NCBI GenBank assembly: GCA_008682415.1
Contig: VANK01000001.1
Coordinates: 868,001-932,000, forward strand
Source of the DNA: Acidobacteria bacterium AB60
GTDB lineage: Bacteria > Acidobacteriota > Terriglobia > Terriglobales > Acidobacteriaceae
DNA length: 64,000 bases
Reading direction: 5' to 3'
Shown here: piece by piece, positions 31,637 to 39,999 of the stretch
Layout of the letters: every line of letters begins with the position of its first letter
Position numbering within the stretch: position 1 is the stretch's first letter
The notes under the pieces: generated by a model
What the model saw: only the letters and a program-made list of their open reading frames with translations
The model's database searches: none
Told to the model about the DNA's origin: nothing
Program-made: the position numbers and the translations under genes

Positions 31637-33526
31637 TCACGAGACGCCGGTACTCGCAGGCTGCGATTGCGGCTGCGGCAGAACGCTCGCAATCACCTCC
31701 GCCGCGGCGGTGTACCGCCCGAACGGAGCGCTCACCTGGACTCCCTGCACGTAAGGACGGACCGCCTCCAGCATCTCCCGGGCGATCGCAATCCCCTCGC
31801 GGCTTGCGGCCTCCGGGCTGTCCGCCTGCGCCATGCGCAACATGATCTCCTCCGGCATGGAGACACGCAGATCATTTTTCATGAACTCCGCATTCCGCAA
31901 GCTCGTCAGCGGCCAGATCCCCGCGATGATCGGAATGCGGTATTCAGCAATGCGCTCGAGGAAGCTTTCCAGCAGCCTGAGATCGAAGACCGGCTGCGTG
32001 ATAGCGTACTCCGCGCCCGCTTCCACCTTGTACTTGAAGCGGCGCAGCTCATGTTCGATATCGGGAACCCCTGGATTGGCCGCAATGCCAATCGTAAAGT
32101 TGGTGCTCGAGCCAATCGAGTTCGATCCGATATCCAGTCCGTGATTCAGGCGGCGCACCATGTTCACCAGCCCGATGGAATCAACGTCAAAGACCGCCGT
32201 AGCGTCGGGATAGTTTCCCAGCTTGGGCGGATCGCCCGTGAGGCACAGAATGTTCCGCAATCCGATCGAAGACGCCCCCAGAAGATCCGACTGGATACTT
32301 AGGATATTGCGATCGCGGCAGGTATAGTGCAGGACCGTGTCGATGCTGGTGTGCTGTTGAATCTGCACACATAAACTCTGGCCGCTCATGCGCGCGGATG
32401 CCCGCGGGGAATCGGGAACATTGATGCCGTGAACGCCCAGCGAAGCGAGCAGCCGGGCTCCCTCGATCTCCTTGTGGCAATCGATGCCGCGCGGCGGAAC
32501 GATCTCCACCAGCGTCACAAACTGCTTCTCCGCGATCAGTGCCCCAATCCGGGAACGCTCCCGCAGGGGAGCCGGGGGCGTCTCCGTCTCCAGCGGCACC
32601 ACGGTCTCTCCCTCGACAACACGCGCCTGGGCGTCGATGGCCCGCATCGCGGAACGCATGGCCCGGATGTGGTTGGGCGTGGTTCCGCAGCAGCCGCCCA
32701 CGATCTGCGCGCCCGCGTTGATCGCCTTCCGGGCAAAACTGGCCATGTACTCGGGCGAGCAGAGATAGATGTTGCGGCCCTCAATCGCCCGCGGCAACCC
32801 CGCATTCGGCATCGCCGCAATCGGCAGGCTGGTGGCCGCCCGCATCGTTTCAATCGCGGTCAGAACCGTCGCCGGTCCCGAGGAGCAGTTGACCCCCACT
32901 GCATTCGCCCCCCACTCCGAAAGCACAGCCGCGGCATGCGCAGGGGAGGAACCGTCGAGGCAATTGCTCTCGTCGTCCACCGTAACCATCGTGAGGACCG
33001 GAAGGTGGGGGGCGGTATCATGCGCGGCCAGGAGCGCCTCCCGCGCCTCATTGAGGGCGGGCATGGTTTCCACAATGAGAAGGTCCACGCCGGCATCGCG
33101 AAGCGCGGCTATCTGTTCGGCGAAGGCGGCCCGCGCCTCGTCCAGCCCCGTCTTGCCCAGTGGTTCCAGGCGAACGCCCAGCGGGCCGATGGCTCCCGCC
33201 ACCCAGGCCTCTCCCGCCTGCTTGTCCTTGAGATGACGAACGGCGTCCCGGGCGATCCGCACCCCGGCGGCATTGATCTCCGCAACCTTTCCGGCAAGAC
33301 CGTGACGAGCAAGACGAAAACGATTCGCGCCAAACGTGTTCGTTTCCAGGATCTCGGCCCCGGCCTGAAGGTACTCTTCATGGATGGCAAGAATCAGGGA
33401 CGGATCCGACAGGTTCAGCTCGTCGTAACAGCGATTAATGAAAATGCCGCGCGCGTAGAGCACCGTGCCCATGGCCCCATCGGCAAGCACAGGGCGATCG
33501 CCGAAGATATCAGAGAAGGACGCCAT
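31637..33526 (-). CDS. Bifunctional homocysteine S-methyltransferase / methylenetetrahydrofolate reductase
   Basis: This 629-residue fusion resembles B. subtilis YitJ. Residues 1-300 are a homocysteine S-methyltransferase domain with the zinc cysteines in GVNCSSGP and GGCCGTTPNHI. Residues about 330-615 are a MetF-type flavin domain with LVEIVPPRG, HYTCRDRN and LCLTGDPPKLGNYPDA. No cobalamin domain is present, so the methyl donor for the first domain is probably not B12-bound methyl. The reductase half makes 5-methyltetrahydrofolate. The gene is alone and has a 258-bp upstream region on its strand that contains hairpins but no SAM riboswitch I can recognise. Confidence 0.93.
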   Translation of the reverse strand: MASFSDIFGDRPVLADGAMGTVLYARGIFINRCYDELNLSDPSLILAIHEEYLQAGAEILETNTFGANRFRLARHGLAGKVAEINAAGVRIARDAVRHLKDKQAGEAWVAGAIGPLGVRLEPLGKTGLDEARAAFAEQIAALRDAGVDLLIVETMPALNEAREALLAAHDTAPHLPVLTMVTVDDESNCLDGSSPAHAAAVLSEWGANAVGVNCSSGPATVLTAIETMRAATSLPIAAMPNAGLPRAIEGRNIYLCSPEYMASFARKAINAGAQIVGGCCGTTPNHIRAMRSAMRAIDAQARVVEGETVVPLETETPPAPLRERSRIGALIAEKQFVTLVEIVPPRGIDCHKEIEGARLLASLGVHGINVPDSPRASARMSGQSLCVQIQQHTSIDTVLHYTCRDRNILSIQSDLLGASSIGLRNILCLTGDPPKLGNYPDATAVFDVDSIGLVNMVRRLNHGLDIGSNSIGSSTNFTIGIAANPGVPDIEHELRRFKYKVEAGAEYAITQPVFDLRLLESFLERIAEYRIPIIAGIWPLTSLRNAEFMKNDLRVSMPEEIMLRMAQADSPEAASREGIAIAREMLEAVRPYVQGVQVSAPFGRYTAAAEVIASVLPQPQSQPASTGVS

Positions 33527-33784
33527 TGTGCCTTCATGCTATCGCACTCGGAGCCGGGCGAAAGAGCTCCGCCGACAGCCGGGATCGTCTCGAGCCTTGA
33601 CCGGCATGCCCCGGTGGCGTTTCGAGCCGTAGAGCCGCGCACTGGCGACATCTTCAGCAATCCTTCAGGAACCTTTTCCTTCAATCCCATTTTTCCCACA
33701 TGCGTGAAAGAGTATGCGGATGTTACGCTCGTTCTTGCATCGAAGATAGATAGCGTAGTTCGTATTGGATTTCCCCCCAGGCCC

Positions 33785-34177
33785 ATGCGACACTCCTTGC
33801 ACGCACACGTCCGCTACCTCGAAAGCACGATTGAGAACCTCAGGATCCGCCTCGCAGACACGCCGCACACCGTCGAAGAGCGCGAAGACCTCGAACTGCA
33901 GTTAACGCTTGCCGAGAGCGCGCTCGAGCACTACCGACATGCCTACGCGCTTGAACTGAGCCTCTCGGGCGCCGAGCCGCCGAACCAGCCCGCCGGCAAT
34001 GGTGACCAGGAAAGCCGTCCCTCCGACAAGTCGCGTTCCGAAAAGAAGAAGGACGGCCTCGTCATTCTGGACCCTGGCTTGATCGCACGTTTGGCCCGGA
34101 CCGGCCGCTCGTCCCGTCCCCCTTCTCGTGCTCCCGCAATCCAACCATCGCGAAGAGCCGCGTCGGGTACACGATAG
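33785..34177 (+). CDS. Small charged hypothetical protein
   Basis: The frame encodes 130 residues from MRHSLHAHVRYLEST. Residues 1-60 predict as a helical hairpin (YLESTIENLRIRLADTP, then EEREDLELQLTLAESALEHY). The rest is polar and disordered and ends in a basic proline-rich tail. The frame remains open far upstream, but that part is the antisense of the methionine gene. The following EthD gene starts 9 bp after the stop in the same orientation, which suggests an operon. I do not recognise the family, and function is unknown. The regular heptad-like pattern argues that it is really coding. Confidence 0.55.
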   Translation: MRHSLHAHVRYLESTIENLRIRLADTPHTVEEREDLELQLTLAESALEHYRHAYALELSLSGAEPPNQPAGNGDQESRPSDKSRSEKKKDGLVILDPGLIARLARTGRSSRPPSRAPAIQPSRRAASGTR

Positions 34178-34186
34178 AATGCGGCC

Positions 34187-34495
34187 ATGACCGTTGTGAC
34201 CGTGATGTACCCCAGGTCGGAGGGTTCCACCTTCGACTTCGACTACTACCTCGCTAAGCACATCCCTCTGGCGAAGGCCCGCTTTGGCGAGTGCGGCATG
34301 ACGGACGTACGCCTATTCCGGGGAGAGGGAACCTTGGACGGAACAGCCCCCGCGTACGCACTCATTGCCGAGCTGTTCTTTCCCTCTGTCAAACACGTGC
34401 AGGACGCCATGGCGCGGCACCGCGCAGAAGTAATCGCGGACATCCCGAACTACACCAACGTGCAGCCGGTCGTTCAGCTCTGCGAGACGCTCTAG
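34187..34495 (+). CDS. EthD-domain protein
   Basis: This 102-residue protein has the dimeric ferredoxin-like EthD fold. Key features are VTVMYPRSEG, DFDYYLAKHIPLAKARF with the conserved Y-x-x-x-H-x-P-L pattern at residues 25-32, and the C-terminal IPNYTNVQPVVQL. EthD proteins are small cytoplasmic barrels, some of which help in ether or polyketide metabolism; most have no proven activity. The start is preceded by GAATGCGGCC with no strong ribosome binding site. It follows the small hypothetical gene by 9 bp and is probably translated from the same message. Confidence 0.85.
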   Translation: MTVVTVMYPRSEGSTFDFDYYLAKHIPLAKARFGECGMTDVRLFRGEGTLDGTAPAYALIAELFFPSVKHVQDAMARHRAEVIADIPNYTNVQPVVQLCETL

Positions 34496-34712
34496 CCGGC
34501 CTGTCCGCCCAACTCCCGATACCTTCCTGGACAAAGCCTCGCCTGACAGAGCCGCTGGTTGCTTTGTTATACTTCGGGAGTCAAACGCATTATCAGGCGG
34601 CATCTCCACACGGGAGCGCGGTTGCTCCCCAAACGGCGCGGGATGCCGGAACTGCCACCTGGGCTGCACGTCACATCGCACGATGCCGCACACTCCGTCG
34701 AGGTAAGGGATT

Positions 34713-36188
34713 TTGAAGAAGAGCAGTCTTTGGTTGAGCGCCCTCGGGGCACTCGGGGCCGCCATTGCGCTGGCGGGATGTGGGCAGACCCAATACTTTG
34801 CCGGCCGCACTCTGCCGCCCAGCGGACTCCGCAACCGCGTCCTGGTGGCCATTCAGAATCCCAGCGTCGCCAGCAAAGGCGCCCTCGAGATCCTCGACGC
34901 CTATTACGACATCCGCTACAAGTACAACGACACCAATACCACCTTCTCCATCGGCGGCTACTCCGGCGCCCTCCCCGTCACCATCCAGAACATGCCGGAA
35001 GAACAGGTCGGCGCCATCTACGGGTCGGGGGACGGTAGCCTCACTCTCGCCGACTACGAGAAGGAAAGCAGCTCCGGCGCGGAGAAAGGCCTCAATGGCC
35101 TCTCCTCCAGCGTCTTCATCACCCGCAATCGGAGTTTCATCTTCTCCGCCAGCCAGCCGAACCACATCATGACCGTAGTGGACTCCGGCATTCCCTATGC
35201 TCTGAGCCTTCCCGGTATCTACCGCGTGAGCGTGAACCCTGGCGGGTCGGCCGCGCTGGCGTTTGTCGAAAACTCGAATTACATCTACTACCCCGTCAAG
35301 CTGAACGCCGCGCAGACCCTCGCCTACTCCGGTGGATCCGGCTCCTGGCCCAAGGCCGCGGTCGACTGCGCCCCGCAAAACGCCCCAGCCTGGTGCCTCT
35401 TCCAGGCGCAGAGCCCTGACGCGGTTGACGCCACCGGAACCAGCTATGGCGCGCCCCTCGCCTTCGATCGCCCCGTGAAAGCCGTCTTCTCCAATGACGG
35501 CAACACGGCCTATGTGCTCAACTGCGGAGCCGAGTGTGGTGGCACTGCTTCTTCGATTGCCCTGCTTCCCGTAGGGCCCATGATCTTCACGCAGAACCAG
35601 GGATCCGGTGTGCTGCCCTGCAATCAGGCCGCTGTGGCGCCGTGCCCGAATGCGAAGTCTGCGCCCTACACCAGCATCTCCACCCCCGGCGGCGCCAGCA
35701 ACGCGCTCATCGCAAGCTCCACCATGTATGTCGTGGGCCAGCAGTTGTTGCCCGATGGGCTCTTCACCGGCAATCTCACCATCGTCAATCTCACCAACAA
35801 CTCCGCCGCCGCTCCCATTGCCATCAGCGACGGCGCCCCCGGTGCCATGAGCCGCATCATTCAGGCCGACGACAACACGCTCTGGATCGGAATGACGAAG
35901 TGCACCAACGGCGAGCGCTACGCCAAGGGGCAACCCTACGGATGCCTCACCATGTTCAACACGGCCTCCAACACGGTTGCCATGATTGAGCCCTACCAGG
36001 GCGACGCCACCGGCATCGCCGCCGTCACCAGCCTGCACAAGGTCTACGTCGCCGAGGGGGGCCAGGTCTACGTCTACGCCACCACCGACGGGCGCGCGCT
36101 GAACAATCAGTACGTCACCGTCACCGGCACCGCCTGGGACGTTGCCTACATGGACGGCAACAGCGACGCCAACAACACCGTCTACTAG
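34713..36188 (+). CDS. Putative beta-propeller lipoprotein
   Basis: The product is 491 residues from a TTG start preceded by GAGGTAAGGGA. The signal peptide ends in the lipobox IALAGCG. The remainder is beta-rich, with recurring patterns such as NRVLVAIQNPSVAS, DGNTAYVLNCG, SSTMYVVGQQLLPDG and KVYVAEGGQVYVYAT, consistent with a YncE/Lactonase-like seven-bladed propeller. Three cysteine-containing loops (CAPQNAPAWC, CGAECGG) may form disulphides after export. No catalytic residues can be identified. It precedes the BshB1-like deacetylase by 17 bp in the same orientation, but a functional link is not obvious. Confidence 0.8.
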   Translation: MKKSSLWLSALGALGAAIALAGCGQTQYFAGRTLPPSGLRNRVLVAIQNPSVASKGALEILDAYYDIRYKYNDTNTTFSIGGYSGALPVTIQNMPEEQVGAIYGSGDGSLTLADYEKESSSGAEKGLNGLSSSVFITRNRSFIFSASQPNHIMTVVDSGIPYALSLPGIYRVSVNPGGSAALAFVENSNYIYYPVKLNAAQTLAYSGGSGSWPKAAVDCAPQNAPAWCLFQAQSPDAVDATGTSYGAPLAFDRPVKAVFSNDGNTAYVLNCGAECGGTASSIALLPVGPMIFTQNQGSGVLPCNQAAVAPCPNAKSAPYTSISTPGGASNALIASSTMYVVGQQLLPDGLFTGNLTIVNLTNNSAAAPIAISDGAPGAMSRIIQADDNTLWIGMTKCTNGERYAKGQPYGCLTMFNTASNTVAMIEPYQGDATGIAAVTSLHKVYVAEGGQVYVYATTDGRALNNQYVTVTGTAWDVAYMDGNSDANNTVY

Positions 36189-36205
36189 GAATCAACAAAA
36201 CAAGC

Positions 36206-36928
36206 ATGGCTGCGGAATCCATTGCGGACGTGCTCGCCATCGCTGCCCATCGCGATGACGTCGAGCAAACCTGCGGCGGAACCCTCCTGCGCAGCGCCGC
36301 CCGCGGACTGCGCACCGCGATTCTCGACCTGACCAAGGGCGAAGCTGGCACGCGCGGCACTGCCGAAGACCGCGCCCGCGAGGCCGGCGATGCCGCCCGC
36401 CTCCTTGGCGTGACCTGGCGGCAGGCACTCGATCTTCCCGACGGCGCCATCGCCAACACCCTCGAGAATCGCATCAAGATCGTGCAGGTTCTGCGCATCG
36501 TGCGCCCCCGGGTTGTGATTCTTCCCTACTGGCAGGCGCGCCATCCCGATCACGCCATCGTCGCTTCGCTCGGGTATGAGGCCTGCTTCCTCTCCGGCCT
36601 TGCCAAGATCGACACCGGTACGCCTCCGCATCGCCCCTTCAAGATCGTCTACGCCAGCCTCTACGCCGATGTCCGGCCCACCTTCATCGTGGACATCACC
36701 CCTTTCATCGAACAGCGCCACGCCTCTCTCATGGCCTATCGCTCCCAGTACGCCAACCAGCCCGCGGGCGGCGGTCTCTTCGTTCCCGAAGAAGAGATCC
36801 GCGAACGCACCTTCGCCGAGGCCCGCCATTACGGACTGCTCGCAGGCGTTCTCTACGGCGAACCCTTCGTCCAAAAAGAAGTTGGCCTCGTCGACGATCT
36901 CACCCTGCTGCCGGTTCAGTCCCTTTGA
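36206..36928 (+). CDS. bshB1: BshB1-like LmbE-family zinc deacetylase (bacillithiol biosynthesis)
   Basis: This 240-residue LmbE/PIG-L-fold protein has the N-terminal metal motif AHRDDVE at residues 14-20, where the family usually has AHPDD. The histidine and both aspartates needed for zinc and catalysis are kept; only the proline is replaced by arginine. CGGTLL, DLTKGEAGTRGT and the second metal motif RHPDHAIV follow. The tail LMAYRSQY is typical of BshB1. It would deacetylate GlcNAc-malate, the second step of bacillithiol synthesis. bshA and bshC are not in this window. The bacilliredoxin gene at 25013 supports the pathway. Confidence 0.88.
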   Translation: MAAESIADVLAIAAHRDDVEQTCGGTLLRSAARGLRTAILDLTKGEAGTRGTAEDRAREAGDAARLLGVTWRQALDLPDGAIANTLENRIKIVQVLRIVRPRVVILPYWQARHPDHAIVASLGYEACFLSGLAKIDTGTPPHRPFKIVYASLYADVRPTFIVDITPFIEQRHASLMAYRSQYANQPAGGGLFVPEEEIRERTFAEARHYGLLAGVLYGEPFVQKEVGLVDDLTLLPVQSL

Positions 36929-37070
36929 ACATCTCGGCGCGATCCTCCAGCCTCTCGCCCGCCCATCCGCGTTCGGCAACCTTACTCTGCGCCCCCGCCT
37001 CTTAGCACTCTGAGCGCGGGCCCATGCGGCTCCCTCATCGATAGGCTTCTGATCCGCGAGGTGGAATCGC

Positions 37071-37550
37071 GTGGCACTCTTCACTGTCTTGCGCGCTGCG
37101 TTCGGCTATCTGTTCCTCGTCTTCCTGACGCGCATCGTGGGAAGAAGGCCAGGCAAACAGCTCACTCCGTTTGAATTCGTTCTGGTCTTCTACCTGGGCG
37201 GCCTCACCCTCACGGGCATGGTGGGAACCGAAATGTCCCTGACCAACGCCGTATGCCAGATCTTCACCATCGCGCTCTGTCATTACGTGCTCAGTGTCCT
37301 CCGTCTCCGCTTCCCCGCGTTTCAAAAGGTGCTGTGTGGCTCGCCCCTACTCCTCATGAGCAATGGCCGGTGGAGAAGCAAGTCTCTCAGCCAGGCTCTC
37401 CTCCAGGATGACGACGTCATGGATATGGCACGTGAACAGGGCATCCGCGATCTCTCCGGCATTCGGGTCGCCGTTCTTGAAACCTTTGGTCAATTGAACA
37501 TCATCCCCGCGCAAAAGAACCCGCCAACCGACGTGAAGGGAGAGGGGTAG
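37071..37550 (+). CDS. DUF421/YetF-family membrane protein (first copy)
   Basis: This 159-residue protein has three N-terminal membrane segments (about residues 6-22, 35-55, 62-82), including LTRIVGRRPGKQLTPFEFVLVF. A cytoplasmic DUF421 domain follows, with GSPLLLMSNGRW, QGIRDLSGIRVAVLETFGQL and a final IIPAQ. The family forms membrane-anchored dimers, some with roles in sporulation or stress; its molecular activity is not established. The next gene begins on the stop codon (one-base overlap), so this is a tight operon with a second DUF421 protein two genes on. The annotated start is a GTG-like initiation after GGTGGAATC. Confidence 0.8.
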   Translation: MALFTVLRAAFGYLFLVFLTRIVGRRPGKQLTPFEFVLVFYLGGLTLTGMVGTEMSLTNAVCQIFTIALCHYVLSVLRLRFPAFQKVLCGSPLLLMSNGRWRSKSLSQALLQDDDVMDMAREQGIRDLSGIRVAVLETFGQLNIIPAQKNPPTDVKGEG

Positions 37551-38089
37551 TGCCTAACATTCCGTTCGAGACGCCGGTCGAGGACTCCGTCCCCAAAGTC
37601 GCCGATGAGGTCGCCGTCGGCGAAGATCTGGACTTTCAGCGCAAGTGGTGGCGCTTTGAAAAAATCATCTGGCCCATCCTCGTGCTCATCATCGTGGCCG
37701 ATGTGGTTGGTCTCTTCGGACGCGGATGGTTGGCTAAGGCAAAAGCTGCCACGCCCGACAACGCCTTAAGCCTCGACTACGAACGCATCGAACGCGCCAG
37801 CACCCCCTCCATCATGACTCTTCACTTCGGCGAACCCGCCATCCACAATGGCCGTATCGTGCTCCACGTCAGCGACTCCATCGTGAAGCCGCTCGGCGCT
37901 CAGCGCATCTCCCCGCAACCTGCGCTCTCTGTCGTGGGAAACAACGAAATCACTTACGTCATCCCGGCTACCCAGTCCCCCGCATCTCTGCAGATCGAGA
38001 TGGACCCCTCCTTTCCCGGTCTGCATCCGTTTCGCGTGCAAGTAGAGGGCAGCACCCCCATCGACCGCAACATCTTTGTGGTGCCGTAG
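37550..38089 (+). CDS. Single-pass membrane protein of unknown function
   Basis: The product is 179 residues starting at a GTG that overlaps the stop of the previous gene. The N-terminal 35 residues are acidic and cytoplasmic. One membrane helix lies at about residues 41-62 (IWPILVLIIVADVVGLFG). About 110 residues of beta-rich extracytoplasmic domain follow, containing SIMTLHFGEPAIHNGR and NNEITYVIPATQSP. I do not recognise the family. Its position between two DUF421 genes with one-base and two-base junctions strongly suggests that it works with them, perhaps as the external partner of the membrane dimer. Confidence 0.7.
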   Translation: MPNIPFETPVEDSVPKVADEVAVGEDLDFQRKWWRFEKIIWPILVLIIVADVVGLFGRGWLAKAKAATPDNALSLDYERIERASTPSIMTLHFGEPAIHNGRIVLHVSDSIVKPLGAQRISPQPALSVVGNNEITYVIPATQSPASLQIEMDPSFPGLHPFRVQVEGSTPIDRNIFVVP

Positions 38090-38091
38090 CT

Positions 38092-38535
38092 ATGGCGACC
38101 ATCCTTCACGCCGTACTCGGCTACTTCGTTCTGCTCTTCACCGTCCGGGTCCTCAAGCGCCGTCCCGGCGCTCAGATGACCATGTTCGAGTTCGTGCTCA
38201 TCTTCCTCATCGGCGGAGTCGTGATCCTCTCCACCGTGGGGAATGATCGATCGGTCACCAATTGCACCTGCGCCGTCATCGCCGTCGGCTTCATTCATCG
38301 CACCATCAGCTGGGCCAAAAGCAAGAGCCCGCGCGTCGGAGCCATCGTCGACGGCACGCCCGTGGTGCTCATCAAACAAGGGCAATGGCAGCAGGAAGTC
38401 GCGCACAAGACCGCGGTCGCGCGCGTCGATGTCGAGGCCGCCGCCCGCGGTCAAAACCTGCTGCGCGTCGAAGACATCGACTACGCCATCGTCGAGCGCA
38501 ACGGGCAGATCAGCGTTCTCAAGAAAGAAGGCTAA
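38092..38535 (+). CDS. DUF421/YetF-family membrane protein (second copy)
   Basis: This 147-residue protein has the same plan as the one at 37071: three membrane segments beginning with LGYFVLLFTVRVLKRRPGAQ and MTMFEFVLIFLIGGVVIL, then a DUF421 domain with GTPVVLIKQGQW, QNLLRVEDIDYAIVERNGQI and SVLKK. The two copies share layout but have diverged substantially, so they may form a heterodimer. The tail retains the E-x-N/F-G-x-x-S/N pattern typical of YetF C-termini. It lies 2 bp after the membrane protein gene and 2 bp before the MFS gene. Confidence 0.83.
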   Translation: MATILHAVLGYFVLLFTVRVLKRRPGAQMTMFEFVLIFLIGGVVILSTVGNDRSVTNCTCAVIAVGFIHRTISWAKSKSPRVGAIVDGTPVVLIKQGQWQQEVAHKTAVARVDVEAAARGQNLLRVEDIDYAIVERNGQISVLKKEG

Positions 38536-38537
38536 CG

Positions 38538-39980
38538 ATGGCGGATCCGAAGCAGGGCGCCACAGTCGTAACCGACATCCCCCAGAGGCTCGATCGCCTG
38601 CCATGGTCGCGCTGGCACGTGCGCATTCTCACCGCCCTCGGAACCTCCTGGCTCCTCGACGGACTCGAGGTCACCATGGTTGGCTCGCTCTCCGGCATCC
38701 TCGAGAGCAAATCCGGTCTGCGCCTTACCGATCCCCAGGTCACGGGCGCAGCCACCACCTATCTCGCCGGCGCTGTCTCCGGCGCCCTGCTCTTCGGCTA
38801 TCTCACCGACCGGCTCGGCCGCCGCAAGCTGTTCCTCGTCACCCTGGCCACCTACTCCCTCGCCACCATCGCCAGCGCCTTCTCCTGGGGCGTCGCCAGT
38901 TTCTCCGTCTTCCGTTTCTTCACGGGCGTCGGCATCGGCGGCGAGTACGCCGCCATCAACTCCGCCGTCGACGAGCTCATCCCCGGCAAGGTGCGCGGCA
39001 CCGTCGACCTCGTCGTTAACGGAACGTTCTGGCTGGGAGCCACCATCGGCTCGCTGGCCGCCATGTTCCTGCTCGCCGGCCACTTGCCCCAGAACACCGG
39101 CTGGCGCTACGCCTTCGGCGTCGGTGGTTCTCTCGGCATCCTCGTACTCATCCTGCGGCTCTTCGTGCCTGAAAGCCCGCGCTGGCTCATGCTCCGCGGG
39201 CGCGAAGAACAGGCCGGCAAAGTCGTTGGCGGTATCGAAAACGCCGCTGCCCACGGCAGCCCCTCCAGCCTCCCTGTCCCGCAAGGCGACAAGCTCAAGA
39301 TCACCGTGCGCGATCACACACCGCTCAACGAAATCTTTGCCAACATGGCCGGCGAGAATCGCAAACGCTCCATCCTCGCTCTCGTGCTCATGGGCTCGCA
39401 GTCCTTCTTCTTCAACGCCGTCTTCTTCTCCTACGCACTGGTCGTCAAGAAATTCTTCCACGTGCAGGACCGCGAACTTCCCCTCCATCTCCTGCCCTTT
39501 GCCGTCGCCAGCTTCTTCGGGCCTCTCCTTCTCGGCAAGCTCTATGACACCATCGGACGCAAGCCCATGATCACGGCAACTTACGCCATCGCCGGATTGC
39601 TGCTGGCAGCCTCTCTTTATCCCTTCGCTGCCGGCATGCTGGGTCCGCTGGGCATGGGCATCTGGTTCAGCGCCATCTTCTTCGTCGCGTCCTCGGCAGC
39701 GAGCGCCGCCTACCTCACCGTCAGCGAGATCTTCCCCCTCGAGATCCGCGCCTTCGCCATCGCCATCTTCTACGCCATCGGCACCTTGATCGGAGGCGTG
39801 GGCGCGCCTCTCCTCTTCGGCGTCCTCATCGCCACCGGCTCGCGCCTGAATGTCGCCCTGGGATACGGCGTCGGCGCCGTGCTGATGATTGGGGGCGCCG
39901 TCTGCGAATACTTCATCGGGGTGGAAGCCGCGGGAAAGAGCCTGGAGGCCATCTCCAAGCCTTTGCAGAGTAAAACCTGA
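38538..39980 (+). CDS. MFS transporter (metabolite:H+ symporter type)
   Basis: The product is 480 residues from MADPKQGATVV; the open frame further upstream is antisense-like extension through the DUF421 gene. About 12 membrane segments are visible. The loop 2-3 motif FGYLTDRLGRRKLFLV and the motif FFTGVGIGGEYAAINSA in helix 4 are those of the sugar/aromatic acid/SV2-like MFS group. A central cytoplasmic loop of about 60 residues (GREEQAGKVVGGIENAA onward) separates the two halves. It should import an organic acid or sugar-like solute; the substrate is unknown. It is the last gene of the DUF421 operon. Confidence 0.88.
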   Translation: MADPKQGATVVTDIPQRLDRLPWSRWHVRILTALGTSWLLDGLEVTMVGSLSGILESKSGLRLTDPQVTGAATTYLAGAVSGALLFGYLTDRLGRRKLFLVTLATYSLATIASAFSWGVASFSVFRFFTGVGIGGEYAAINSAVDELIPGKVRGTVDLVVNGTFWLGATIGSLAAMFLLAGHLPQNTGWRYAFGVGGSLGILVLILRLFVPESPRWLMLRGREEQAGKVVGGIENAAAHGSPSSLPVPQGDKLKITVRDHTPLNEIFANMAGENRKRSILALVLMGSQSFFFNAVFFSYALVVKKFFHVQDRELPLHLLPFAVASFFGPLLLGKLYDTIGRKPMITATYAIAGLLLAASLYPFAAGMLGPLGMGIWFSAIFFVASSAASAAYLTVSEIFPLEIRAFAIAIFYAIGTLIGGVGAPLLFGVLIATGSRLNVALGYGVGAVLMIGGAVCEYFIGVEAAGKSLEAISKPLQSKT

Positions 39981-39999
39981 ATGCGCCGATATAGCGTCC

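Noticed and set aside
32429..34177. 582-codon plus-strand frame crossing the methionine fusion gene
   Set aside because: Most of it is antisense to a clearly conserved gene. Only the last 130 codons, beyond the start of that gene, look like protein, and these are annotated separately.
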